From Mixophyes australis (taxonomy: Eukaryota > Chordata > Amphibia > Anura > Limnodynastidae), in the NCBI GenBank assembly GCA_036250195.1, contig JAVHZZ010000004.1:159338727-159402726 (forward strand): a DNA stretch of 64,000 nt, given 5' to 3'. The position numbers were made by a program, and so were the translations under genes. Shown here piece by piece: positions 52,831 through 63,879 of this stretch. Every line of letters starts with the position of its first letter. Position 1 is the stretch's first letter. The notes under the pieces are model-generated. The model did not search any database, was not told where the DNA came from, and saw nothing but the letters and a program-made list of their open reading frames with translations.

Positions 52831-54621
52831 ATGGAGTGGCGGTTTTTGTTTTTCTTTTGTTCCAGGATTTTCCTTGTTTTTACTCTTTCTAGGACATTCT
52901 ATTTTTGTGAAGGAGGATGGAGGACTGAGGAGAGTTCTGGTAGTGATGTGGATGAGATGGAGGCCGAAGAAAAGTTATTAGAATACTCAGAGCAGCCCAT
53001 TATCAAGTTTGGTCCAGGGGTTATGAAAAGGTCTGCTAGCTCAGGAACTCGGAGGCAGTGTGAGGGGCTATTGTCTGATGAGTATTGTATCTGCAAGTTC
53101 TGCGACTCCCTAGTTGAAGAGAGATGCATCCAACGATGCCAGTCCCCCATTACTCTGGATATAGGCGGGCATCCTTTGGAGGATTATCACTCCCTGGTGG
53201 GTAAGGTGCTAAACCAAACCGAGTGTTGGGTGTGCTCTCACGTGCCGCAAGGGCAGCATAATATAGGACTAGTGCCATTCCCTCTAAACATATCCGAAGT
53301 ACTCAAATTGAGGGGTGGGAGGCCCATAGACGGGAGGTACAATAACACTAGGTCCCCTAGTCTGACGCTTCGACAATACTCCATAGGCAGATCTTTGCTG
53401 TGCCTAAATATATCTCATGCAAAGCGCCTGGAGAATTGGGAGGCTGACCTATCAGATCAGACAATGGCTCGCCACACTCAATTTAGAGGGAGACTCACAA
53501 GGTCACCAATAGGCAGGAATGTTGATGGAAGTCACAAATTAGGGCGTATAACCAAACATAAGAAGGTATCCATTGGAAAAGTCTCTATAGATAATTGTAA
53601 AAATGTCATCCATGCTGACACGTGTCTAGAGCAGATGGAGACACTAGGCATGGGTAGTTTTATCAAAACTCTGTGTGATATAATTAATGGGCATACTGTT
53701 CCTTATGTTCTCCCTGATGATGTGTACTTTGTTTGTGGAAGGAAAGCTTATTCTTGGGTGACTCTGAGTTCCAAGGGCTTGTGTTTCTTAGCTAAGTTGG
53801 TTCCTGAAATCATGACTATTACTCATGAAGGAATGGTTGGTATTCACAAGACTACATCACCACCATACATACACACACAGTATGAACACCGTGGCAAGAG
53901 AAATATGATTTCTGGTGAGGAACCCATAGCTACAAAATTGATTAGTGAAACTGCTGGTTTTCAAGTTATGGTTGCTCTAGATCTCACCAGGACCGCTCGG
54001 GGAACATTAAACTTTAAATATATCCAAGACCTAGCTAAATTAATAGATAATATCACCGAGATGTATGATGACACTTTCAGGTATACTGGAAGGGAGCTAC
54101 AAGCGTACAAGAAGGAGTTGGTGCAACATAGACTGGTACTAAATTATCTCACCTCTATTACTGGTGGGTACTGTGTGACACTGGCCACCCAGTTGGGTGT
54201 CAAATGTTGCACGTACACCACTAATAATAAGGATGACCCTAAAGAGGTTATAGACCGGAAGATGGATGAAATTTTGCAGCTGAAATGGGAATTTCGAAAG
54301 AGCCATAATTCTTCGTTATATGAGGTCGGGGAAAGGGTGGCGGGTTGGTTCTCATGGTTGAACCCTGTGAAATGGTTCTCCGGTCTGGGGGAGTGGGTAC
54401 AGGAAATGGTTGCTAGTGTAGGTAAGCTCCTTCTCCTTATACTGGATGTCATCTTAGCAATTGGTTTATTTGTCAAATGTGTTCCTACTGTGTTGAAGTG
54501 TGGAAAAAGGTCTCATAGGAGTAACACTGAGAAAGAGACTGAAAGGGTGGTACCAGATACCGAGATGATGGTCTGTGAAGAAGTATTGTATAATCCTGAA
54601 CTTGAAACGGTGATTGGGTGA
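52831..54621 (+). CDS. env: Envelope glycoprotein of the endogenous retrovirus, open
   Basis: 596 uninterrupted codons. It would be a type I membrane glycoprotein for entry and fusion. The N-terminus is hydrophobic (FLFFFCSRIFLVFTL), a signal-peptide-like segment. CWVC at residues 132-135 fits the CxxC of gammaretrovirus-like surface subunits. RGKR at 354-357 is a furin-type cleavage site. In the transmembrane subunit a heptad-like region (about 390-440) is followed by a cysteine at 448 and CC at 459-460, a spacing of ten instead of the usual six. A membrane anchor lies at about 533-551 with a short tail. Several N-x-S/T sites are present. No obvious hydrophobic fusion peptide follows the cleavage site. 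It is open while pol is broken. Confidence 0.9.
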   Translation: MEWRFLFFFCSRIFLVFTLSRTFYFCEGGWRTEESSGSDVDEMEAEEKLLEYSEQPIIKFGPGVMKRSASSGTRRQCEGLLSDEYCICKFCDSLVEERCIQRCQSPITLDIGGHPLEDYHSLVGKVLNQTECWVCSHVPQGQHNIGLVPFPLNISEVLKLRGGRPIDGRYNNTRSPSLTLRQYSIGRSLLCLNISHAKRLENWEADLSDQTMARHTQFRGRLTRSPIGRNVDGSHKLGRITKHKKVSIGKVSIDNCKNVIHADTCLEQMETLGMGSFIKTLCDIINGHTVPYVLPDDVYFVCGRKAYSWVTLSSKGLCFLAKLVPEIMTITHEGMVGIHKTTSPPYIHTQYEHRGKRNMISGEEPIATKLISETAGFQVMVALDLTRTARGTLNFKYIQDLAKLIDNITEMYDDTFRYTGRELQAYKKELVQHRLVLNYLTSITGGYCVTLATQLGVKCCTYTTNNKDDPKEVIDRKMDEILQLKWEFRKSHNSSLYEVGERVAGWFSWLNPVKWFSGLGEWVQEMVASVGKLLLLILDVILAIGLFVKCVPTVLKCGKRSHRSNTEKETERVVPDTEMMVCEEVLYNPELETVIG

Positions 54622-54636
54622 TAGTTTGTTACACTA

Positions 54637-54650
54637 TCAAAGGGTGGAGC
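54637..54650 (+). promoter_or_regulatory. Polypurine tract of the endogenous retrovirus
   Basis: tcaaagggtggagc directly before the TGTCGAAG of the 3' LTR. It has a single pyrimidine inside the purine run. Confidence 0.65.
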
Positions 54651-55277
54651 TGTCGAAGTCAGCAAATTGGATAAAGTCATTTCAATTAAAATCGAGCAAA
54701 CTTGGTTGTCTTTATCTGAAAAGATGCGTACGGTACGCATCGACGTACAAGGGCACGCTACGGCGTGAAAGGGCGTACGCAGCTACTACACGTGGCAGCA
54801 ACAGTATTTGGTCTTTTACCATACATTCGCACAAACACGCATACTTATAAAATAGTACACATTAATGGTAGTTGCAACACATAGTCAGTTGTGTCGAAAT
54901 ATAGTAGTATTTATGTGTTATATTCAAGTTACATGCATATTAGTGAAATATATGGAACAGGTTTAAGGAATCATATCATGAGTTGTATCATAATAAACCT
55001 CTTAACATTTCCTACTGTTTGGTTCAGTCTGCGAAGGAATTGCAGAGTGCATACGCAAGTTATGAATGATAGGGAATTATGGACTACTTAAGACTAAGGA
55101 ATCTTGGCGGGAAGAGCAGAGCATACACCCTGGAGAGACGACCCCCTCCTTTGGATTCCTTAGGATGAACTAGCCAATGATTGACAACCCCTTGGACCTT
55201 CCTGAAACCTGGACCAATAGATGCAAGCTATACCATCTTCATTGTATTACTGTATTTGATTGTGTATATAAGCAGCA
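54651..55277 (+). repeat. 3' LTR of the endogenous retrovirus, truncated
   Basis: Aligns with 46057-46683 from TGTCGAAG to tataagcagca with about 3 percent differences by eye. The part after the TATA box (R and U5) is missing and replaced by unrelated LTR-like sequence. Confidence 0.88.
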
Positions 55278-55556
55278 TGGTATGGGTGTAATTGGTTTGT
55301 TTTGCTGTGATTTGTTTGTAATGCTTGGGTGGAGGATAAAGGTACTGTTAATATTTGTGGGCCACCGATGCTAGTAAGGGGCCTGTAAGTAGTCAGGGAA
55401 CTATTTTTGAGCCAGATGTATGTGGTGGGAGATTTTGTGACACTTTTGCTGGATATGTCTGCTGTACCACTGCTGAAATTGTTTAGCCATCCTGACAACT
55501 GCTAATAAACCGTGAAATGGTTCAGCGAACCTGTGTGAGATTCCGAGATTCGCTTT
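55278..55556 (+). mobile_element. LTR fragment, probably Gypsy (R-U5 part)
   Basis: It has the features of an LTR end: a tttagccatcctgacaactg stretch and gctaataaaccgtgaaatgg with an AATAAA signal, then gttcagcgaacctgtgtgag. The LTR at 60352 shows a similar order (ttgccatcctgataaccctg, then gggtcagcatacttgtgtca), so the two are probably related families. It ends in (TA)n. Confidence 0.5.
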
Positions 55557-55570
55557 ATATATATATATAT

Positions 55571-58500
55571 TAGAGATGGGCGGGATCGGTTCCCAGAGAT
55601 CCGAATCCATTCGAATTTCGCCTATCCGCGTACCGATCCGAGCAGGCTCGGTACTCTCTCGCCTATTCGGAATCGAAGTCGAGGCAAAATGTCATCGTGA
55701 CGTATTCGTATTTCTGAGCTTGGTTCTCGCGGGATTTGAAAAGCATAAATACCCGCCTCCACAGCAATCCAACGCCATTTGACAGAGGGAGAGAGCAGGG
55801 TTAGGTCACAGGCTATATTAGCACAGTGACAGAGCAATAATTGAAATTTTATTTTCTATTCTATACAATTCTAATATTAATACCAATTGTATTAGCAATT
55901 GTTAGAGCAGTAAGAGAGGAGGATAGAGGAGGCTTTTTTTTTTTAATTTTTGGCACTCCAAGTGCTTTTGGGGTGTCCCATATTCCCCAATGTTTTTCAG
56001 TAATTTTTCTGGCTGTCAAAAGTCATATTTGTCAGCAGTATCTAAAACAATATTTTGCACTGCAAGTTCTTTTGGGGTGTCCCACATTCCACAGTGTTTT
56101 TCAGTAATCTTTCTAGCTGTCGAAAGTCATATTTGTCAACAGTATCTAAAACAATATTTTGCACTCCAAGTGCTTTTGGGGTGTCCCATATTCCACAGTG
56201 TTTTTCAGTAATTTTGCTGGCTGTCAAAAGTCATATTTGTCAGCAGTATCTATATAAGACAATATTTTGCACTACAAGTGATTTGGGGTGTCCAATATTC
56301 CCCAGTGTTTTACACTAATTTTTCAGGCTGTCAAAAAAGTCATATTTGTCAGCAATATCTATATAAGACAATTTTTGGCACTACAAGTGCTTTGGTTTCA
56401 TTAAAATGGATTCAAAGCAGTCCACATATGAGCAGAATCAGCAACCAGGTTCTGTCACTAGTGCTGATGGCAGTGTTCCCAGTACGTCATCTGGGAAAGG
56501 CGATGTAAAAGTACATAGTCTTTTTAAATCTGGAAAAAAAACACACAGCAAAAAAAAATTACCGTGTTGAAGCGAAAAAAAAGTCTAACTGAGGAAAAGT
56601 TAAGTGCCGATAAAAAAAAAATTGCCAACATGCCATTCTACACGCGCAGTGGCAAAGAAAGAATGAGGTCTTCGCCTTTCTCTACTAGTGGCAGATCCAA
56701 AAATGTTACCGAGCCTTCTTCTTGTACGGTCACTCGTGACCAAGCAAGACCAAGCAATTTGGAGTCTAAAAGTGGTGCACAACTACTGTTGCGCGTCAAA
56801 GCCGAGCTGCAAGAAAACAGTAAGGCATTAGAAAATAATGTATGCTCTGAATCAGAAATGACAACAATCCCTGTGGAGAGTCCATCCAACAGTGGTATGT
56901 CTAATCATGAGCATTCTGTTAGTGTACCCATAAAGAAGGGCCCTTTCAGCAGTTCTGCTGATGTGTGCCTGAACAGCCCGAGTGTAGCCGGTGATACACC
57001 AATTGAGGATGCCACTTTTGAATTAGAAGAGGATGAGGGGGAGATTTGTGTAGGCGACGAGGGCGCTAATGAGGATGTTGATGACGATGAGGTTGTTTGT
57101 GTAAGTCCTGCACCAGTGGCAGCAGTTCTGGCACGTAACAAGAAAAAGGCCATTGTCATGCCTGGCCATAAAACAAAAAAATCCACTTCTTATGTGTGGA
57201 ATTATTTCTACCCAAATCCAGACAACAATTGTATAGCCATTTGTAGTGTATGTCAAGCCACAGTCAGTCGAGGGAGGGACCTTAACCATCTTGGAACCTT
57301 GTCTATGTTACACCATTTAACGAGAGTTCATGGCAAAGTGTTGGGAAAACCTGAAAGTACTTCCCAAAAAATTACAAGCACTCCATCATAAGCTAGGACC
57401 CTCCGGTCACCGACAACCCGACGGCTACAAAATACAACCACCACACCATCCTTATCAATATTCTCAGTAGCGCTCGGAGTTAGCCCTGCATCCCACTTAT
57501 TAAGGATGGATGACTCCTGCACTATAATTGATTACTCTGAAGAAAGCATTAGTTCCACTGCTGCTGCTGTTGCTGCTGCTGGGGGTGAATCTTCAGCCCA
57601 GAGGAAGGCCAAGAAACAGAGCAGTCCTACATTTCAACAATTAACTGTGAAACAATCATTTGCTAGGGGAAGCAAATATGACAGCAGTCACCCAGTCGCC
57701 AAGCGAATCACAGACGTCATGGCTGCCATGTTAGTGTTAGATCTGCGTCCAATATCCACAATAAACGCAGCTGGTTTTTCACAGTAAATTGAGTTTTTGT
57801 GTCTGTACAAAAAGTGTGTACAAATGTAGAGATTGCGCTGAAAAATGCCATTCTGCCCACAGTCCACTTAACCACAGATATGTGGACAAGTGGAAGCGGT
57901 CAAACCAAAGACTATATGACTGTGACAGCCCACTGGGTTGGTCATTCACCTTCACCCGCAGGAACAGAAGCAGCATGTACACCACTACGTAACATTTGTC
58001 ACAGGCAGGCCACTCTTTGTATCACCGGCTCCACTAATAGGCATACAGCTGACAATTTGCTACGCAAACTAAGAGATGTGATTGATACATGGCTTATACC
58101 ACTTGGACTCTCCCCAGGATATGTCATTTCTGATAACGCCAACAATATAGTGCGAGCATTACAGCTGGGTGAATTCCATCACATTCCCTGTTTTGCTCAC
58201 CCCATCAACTTGGTGGTGCAGAGTTTCCTACGAAATAACCGTGAGATGCTTTCGGTGGCACGTAAAATTTTAGGCCATTTCAGGCATTCTGCCACAGCAT
58301 ATAGGAGATTGCAGCAGCTCCAAGAACAGTTTAATTTGCCCTGCCACCAACTTAAGCAAGAGGTGGTAACTAGGTGGAATTCCACCCTGTACATGCTTCA
58401 GAGGATGGAGGAACAGCGCAAAGCCATCCAAGCGTATTGCACAAGCCATGACATTGGGAAAGGAGGGGGGATGTATTTCACTCTTGCACAGTGGGGATTC

Positions 58501-60307
58501 CTTTCAGTGCTGTGCAAGGTGCTGAAACCATTTGAAGTTGTGACGTGTGAAGTGAGTGCAGATTCTGCTAGTTTTAGCCAAGTCATTCCTTTAATTAGAC
58601 TATTGGAAAAGCAGCTTGAGAAACTGAAGGAGGAGATGAAAGCAAGCAATTCCGCAAAGTATGTTGGCCTTGTAGATCAAGTACTTAATTCGCTTCACAA
58701 TGATCCTCGAGTTATTAAGATCTTGAACTCGGATCACTACGTTTTGGCCACTCTGCTTGATCCAAGGTTTAAGACCTACATTGAGTCTCTGCTTGAAAAT
58801 GAGCGAGATGTGAACTTTTGCAAGGAGCTATTGCTCAGCAAGTTGGCCGCTGAACTGGGCCTTGGCTTGACGACGTGTCATCCTTCAGTTTCTCAAGCAG
58901 CTGCTGCTCAAAAAAAAATTAATTTCCCAAAAAGAAGCAGGGAAGACACAGGGGGCAGACCAGAACAGTTTAACATCTGGGCTGGTTTGAAGAATTTTAC
59001 AAAAAATGTGTGACCTTGCCTATAACTCCATCCAATACGAGTATTAACATGCAAAGGATGGTGGAGGATTATTTTCAAGAGGTAATTGATATGGAAATGT
59101 CAGACAGTCCCTTTCCTTACTGGGAAGAAAAGCAGGCCATTTGGAAACCCATGTACACACTTGCTTTGCAATACCTAAGCTGCCCACCCTCCAGTGTGTA
59201 CTCTGAACGAGTGTTCAGCACAGCCGGGAATTTAGTGAGCCATCGCTGTAGAAGGTTACTTCCCAAAAATGTGGACAAAATGATGTTTATAAAAATGAAC
59301 TACATCTTCCACGAGGAAGCTCTTCACCATCCAAGATATCCAAGCACTGACTGTTCCCTAATGGCGGATTCAAGCGGCGATGAATTGATAGTCTGTGATG
59401 ATGACATACACACTGATGAGGGTGAGGATGAAGCTGAAGATTATGATGATAACATGTTTTTAAAACTTTCTATTTAAGTGTAGGGTGCAATCTACCCCCA
59501 AAGTGGAAAGGGACTTGGGGCATTTCTATATCACGTACCGTCTTGAAAGGCTGCTCTTTGGGCAATTTCTCATTAAGGGTAGGGTGTCATACACAGACTG
59601 ACCTCAAACTGGCTTTGTCTACTTCAGTTAATATTGTACAGTCTATAACGGCTGAATTTCTTGGTATTTTCTACAAGTGGAGGAGGGCCTATAGATACAG
59701 AAACCAAACTGCCTTTGTCCATTTCAATTAATATTGTACAGTCTATAACGGCTGAATTTTTTGGTATTTTCGACAAGTGGAGGAGGGCCTATAGAGACAG
59801 AAACCAAACTGCCTTTGTCCATTTCAATTAATATTGTACAGTCTGTAACGGCTGCATTTTTGAGTATTTTCTACAATTGGAGGGGGGGCATAGAGAGAGA
59901 GATACCAAACTGCCTTTGTCCATTTCTTTACATATTTAACTATAAGTGTAGGGTGTAATATACATCCAAAGACGATGACTGCATTGCCAATATGCATAGT
60001 TGGAGAGGAAGACAATCTGGTTTGTGTGTAGAATTAATGAAGGCCTACCAGGAATTAAACTGTTTTTTGGATAATTTATTAGCTTTACAATTACATTACT
60101 TATCCAAGAAACAGGTGGAGCACTAAATTTGGTTATTTTATGCCCCAAAACATTGATTTTTAAACAAAACAGCAAAACAAAACCAAACAAAACCAAAACC
60201 AAAACACGCAATCACGGTTTGGCAAAACCAAAACCAAAACCAAAACACGACGGTAATCCAGATCCAAAACCAAAGCCAAAACCAAATCACAGGGGTCAGT
60301 GAGCATC

Positions 60308-60311
<4 letters not shown>
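55571..60311 (+). mobile_element. Second full-ended hAT copy, gene broken
   Basis: Left end TAGAGATGGGCGG and right end (inward) TAGAGATGCTC. atatatat flanks both ends (55563-55570, 60312-60319), an 8-bp duplication that cannot be told from the surrounding (TA)n. It is closely related over its length to the intact copy at 16585: a TATA-like box (55745), about four 5' tandem units (55950-56400), the broken transposase, three to four 3' tandem units (59630-59930) and the AAAACC cluster. Confidence 0.93.
56407..59477 (+). pseudogene. hAT transposase with BED finger, inactivated
   Basis: Starts with the same MDSKQSTY as the intact protein. It is broken by a frameshift near 56560, a TAA at 57389-57391 where the intact gene has TCA, a TAA at 57785-57787 where it has TTA, followed directly by a deletion of roughly 55-60 bp, and a frameshift/stop near 59010. 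The BED finger (in 56564-57391), the catalytic Asp motifs (in 57799-59013) and the dimerisation region with SERVFSTAGN (59010-59477) are otherwise well kept. One conserved position differs in that region (VSHRCRRLL for VSDRRRRLL). An extra segment (SVPIKKGPFSSS) occurs relative to the intact copy. Confidence 0.92.

Positions 60312-60351
<40 letters not shown>
60312..60351. repeat. (TA)n microsatellite
   Basis: Continuation of the tract in which the hAT element inserted (left part 55557-55570). Confidence 0.92.
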
Positions 60352-60354
<3 letters not shown>

Positions 60355-60784
60355 AGCAAAAGGGGCTCATTGCCACAAACTGTTAAAGGAGAGTCTAATA
60401 GAGTTCCTGAGAGTCTGCAGGCTCAGGCTACAGACAGCGAGAAGACTTCACACTCTTACACACACAGAACACAGGAACACAGGTGGAGCACCTGGGTGTA
60501 ATCAAATTAATCAAATAAGGGTTTAGCTAGCTAGTGCTTGGGAGGAAGCATAAATAGCTGCTTTGTGTTGTGGGTGGGAGGAACATCTGCCAGTGGCCGG
60601 TGACCAGTGAGGGGACTGTATGTCTAGCTAACAGCAGCATCACATAGCTTTGTAAATGTGTAATTGCTGAAACTACAAGAGTTGCCTTTGCCATCCTGAT
60701 AACCCTGAACAAACTACAGCAAAGTGGGTCAGCATACTTGTGTCAGCATCGTTTGTTTGGCATTTGTTTGGTGGGCCTTTCGCA
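60352..60784 (+). repeat. LTR of the Gmr1-like element
   Basis: Starts TGTAGCAAAAGG after the (TA)n tract. A TATA-like gcataaatagctgc lies at 60549. The end is placed at ttcgca before attggtgccatagtgg, a position where a primer site of the TGGTGCC type is expected. The end is approximate, since the second LTR is not in the window. Confidence 0.6.
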
Positions 60785-61175
60785 ATTGGTGCCATAGTGG
60801 AATTTGCGAAGCACTGTCAGATCCACCGAGCCAACAAATCTTGGGTGGTAAGTGATGCAAAATTATGCTTACTAAAATTATATTTTTCTGCAAATGTGGA
60901 AAATGTTGCAAACACAAAGCAAATGTGTAAAGTTTTTTTTGGGTTGCAAGTAGTGCAAAAATATATTTGCTGCAAAAGTGGGAATGTGTAGGTGTTGCAA
61001 ATTTTGAACACAAAGTAAGTGTATAAAGGTTTTTTATGGTAACAAGTGTGATCTACAGGTAACATAAAACCTTTTTCACAAACAAAAGTGTTAAATTTAT
61101 GCTTAAGGAGCAAAATTTCACTTTCATACATGCCAAAACACTAATATAAAGAATCTCTTGAGGGCTTTAGTGAAT

Positions 61176-61870
61176 ATGACCACTACACAGCAGGAGCAGC
61201 ATGGGGAGCTGCTAAATGTAGTCGCTATGCAACAAGCGCAGCAGGCCACAGTTTGCAGAGGCCCAGATAGAAAATACTAAGCTCTTGCGTGAAAAACTAG
61301 CTCAAGTGAAGCAGACACATGATGTGTCTGGAGTGTCTGTCTGGCAGAAAAATACCTCCTCGGATGATGTGGAGTGATATCTTTTAGCCTTTGCTGGAAC
61401 CGCCACATGACTTAAATGTCCACCAGGAGTCTGGGCAGAAACACTAGTGCCATATTTGAGCAGGCTTATAGTGATTTTTCTGAGGGACAGGCTTCTGACT
61501 TTCATAAAGTGAAGGCTGAGATTTTGGCCTGGATAGGAGTGACAGGACCAGGGAGAGCTCAGCACTACCATGACTGCCATTTTGCCCCAGGTAGTGCGGA
61601 TCGGTCACAACTGGCAGAACTTTCTAAAGTGTTAAATAACTGGATACAAGCTTACAGGTTTGCAGTCTTATGAGGAGCTTGCTATGACAACAGACCATTA
61701 ATCGGCACTGCAACACATGTCTAAGGCACCAGAGGGGAATCCAAAGCTGTTGCTCAGGCAAAACATGACACCACAGCTGGCGGAGCCAGTAGGACAAGTT
61801 TCTCCACCTAAGTGCTTTGAATGTGGTTAGCCTGGGCATTGCAGTGCTGAAGGTCCAATTCACCAGTAAC
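61176..61870 (+). pseudogene. Gag with SCAN-like capsid, broken
   Basis: An ATG at 61176 starts a glutamine-rich N-terminus (MTTTQQEQ). In the following frames TSSDDVE, YLLAFAGTAT and WAETLVPYL correspond to the capsid start. The frame at 61416-61673 gives VKAEILAWIGVTGPG and HFAPGSADRSQLAELSKVL, close to the SCAN domain of Gmr1-like Gag and vertebrate SCAN proteins. A knuckle-like CFECG, stop, PGHCSAEGP follows near 61820. At least two frameshifts and stops are present. Confidence 0.72.
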
Positions 61871-61872
61871 CA

Positions 61873-62334
61873 ATGTATTGTTCTTTTGCTCAGCTACGAC
61901 TAGCCTTTCTTAGTTGCTGCACCATGTCCCCCTCCGTGGGGAACCCATTACTCTTTTGTGTGACTGTCTTAATAAATCAACATGCTGTTTTAGCCCTGGT
62001 AGACTCGGGAAGCGAGCTGACAGTTGTCTCCAGATCTGTGGTTCCAAAAAGAGGTGCCAGCAAGGTTACTTAAGGTGAAGGTGCTATGCATCCATAGAAC
62101 TACTATAGGAATATGAGAGGATTCACGATTCCAATTTCTCTAAAAAGTCAAACAGTTGAAGTAGTGGCTGCCATAACTTCAAAACTACCGTACTCCCTTA
62201 TCTTGGGGCAAGACTTTTCCCTGTTACAGGCAGTTCTTACTGACCAGATCTGGCTGGACACATCGGCAAATGATACACCAGCTGAACATCCAATCTTAAA
62301 GCAACCCTGTCCAACTCTCACTGGATCCGGGTAA
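61873..62334 (+). pseudogene. Aspartic protease of the Gmr1-like element, broken
   Basis: The first frame (61873-62073) has LALVDSGSELTVVS, the DSG active site. The second (62113-62334) has LPYSLILGQDFSLL, the ILG(R)D block near the protease end. A stop (62071-62073) and a shift lie between. The following linker shows DTPAEHPI and is not part of the enzyme. Confidence 0.75.
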
Positions 62335-62455
62335 AGAGACAACAGAACTGTTTCCTACGGATTCTGAATACAGGTCCATGACCGCTACTCGTCCCAAGTC
62401 TCACTCAAGGAAACAATAGGAGCAATTGTTGCCATAATTTGCTGGTGACACTGTC

Positions 62456-63700
62456 GTGGAGACTTTGGGGCCACCAGAGGATGCTAATGACTGGTCCCAA
62501 ATTCCAAGGCTCATTTCATTACAAGACATTGCTAGGGATCAGCTTAATGATGCTACCCTAGAAAAGGCATATAAATCTGTTGTGGAATTTAATGGTCTGG
62601 TGATAGCAGCCAGGCAGGCAGAAAGTGTACCATATTTTTTGTTAAAGAGGATTTGCTGCACAGAGTGGTGGTTGTTCGGGAGAAAAATTTTGAACAACTG
62701 TTTATCCTTTTCGTTTTGAAAGCCGCACTCACACACATCTTTGTTGAGGTCATTTGGGAGAGGATAAAATTCGAGAAAGAGTACTACTATGGTTTTACTG
62801 GCCAGGAATACGTATGGCAGTAAAAAGGTATTGCTTATGCTGTCCAGTATGGCAGAAAACTTCTCCAAACCCTGATTACGAGACCCCATTGATTCCTATT
62901 CTGGTCGTTCAAGTACCCTTTTGAACTGATAGGAATCGACCTGCTGAGATAGCTGGAGAAATCGCTTGTGGGACTATAATGTTTTCGTGATTCTGGACTA
63001 TGCCACTCACTATCCGGAAGTCAATCAGGTCAAGTACTATAGATAGGGAACTACCACTTCTTTATATGAGGTTGGGGGTTTTAAAAGAAATTGTAAGTGA
63101 CCAGGGCACCCTTTTAATGTAAAAAATGATGAGGGAGTTAATTCAGTTACTTGGTGTAAAAGCCCTTCAAACCTCGGTCGATCACCCACAAACAGATGGG
63201 CTGGTGGAGCGATTTAACCACATTTTAAAACAAATGATTAGGAGGGCGGTGGCACAAGAAAAAAAAAGATTGGGATACACTCCTCCCTTTTCTAATATTT
63301 GCGGTATGGGAAGTACCACTAGCGGCAGGGGTTTAGTACATTTGAGCTCTTGCATTGACGACAACCTAGGGGCATTTTGGACATTCCCAAGGAAAGATGA
63401 GAGCAACAAAACCCAAGGAGCCAAATGTGATTCTGTTTGTTGCTCAATTGTACAGAAGAATGAGACAAATAAGACCTCTGGTGAAACAACACTTAGAGGA
63501 AGTCCAGGAGCCTCAGAAAAGGCACACTCGAGCAGAAGTTTGTTCTTTCAACCCAGATGACAGAGTTTTAGTTCTTGTCCACACCCAGAAGATTAAGATC
63601 TTGTACACTGTCAGAGACCTTATGAGATCATAGAGACAGTTGGCCAGGTGAACTATAGAGTCTACCACTTGGTTAGAAGTTGAGAAGAACAAATTTACTA
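62456..63700 (+). pseudogene. Integrase of the Gmr1-like element, broken
   Basis: The N-terminal linker is at 62456-62640 (LQDIARDQLNDATLEKAYK). Core pieces follow: VFVILDYATHYPE (first Asp, about 62985), SDQGTLLM followed by a stop (second Asp, 63096-63122), then VDHPQTDGLVERFN (Glu, about 63177-63218). The C-terminal domain is in the frame 63397-63633 (EVCSFNPDDRVLVLV) with VNYRVYHLV and YYVNLLKPW further on (63645-63722). Stops and shifts break it. The order places this before the RT. Confidence 0.82.
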
Positions 63701-63879
63701 TGTCAATTTACTAAAACCTTGGCAAAATCCTGTGCCTTTGATGCTAGCTGCAAAAACAGAAGACTGTGAGATACCCATTGAGACTTCTTTGACACCACCT
63801 TGAAGGCAACAGGTGGTAGAAATGGTGGCTTGAAACAGAGATGTTTTTCTCCTATCCCTGTGCGTACTGCTCTGATAGA

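Larger units (their letters stand above)
46057..55277 (+). mobile_element. Endogenous retrovirus, gamma/epsilon-like, pol defective
   Basis: Order: 5' LTR, tRNA-Pro-type primer site, leader, gag, in-frame UAG, pol (protease, RT, RNase H, integrase), env, polypurine tract, 3' LTR. Gag and env are open; pol has several frameshifts and at least one deletion. The 3' LTR stops at its TATA region (55277) and runs into another LTR fragment, so a target duplication cannot be tested. By eye the LTRs differ at about 20 of 620 positions. Signs for the gammaretrovirus/epsilonretrovirus side of the family are the primer site, Gag and Pol in one frame separated by UAG, a single zinc knuckle, PPPY and a CWVC motif in Env. 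Confidence 0.92.
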
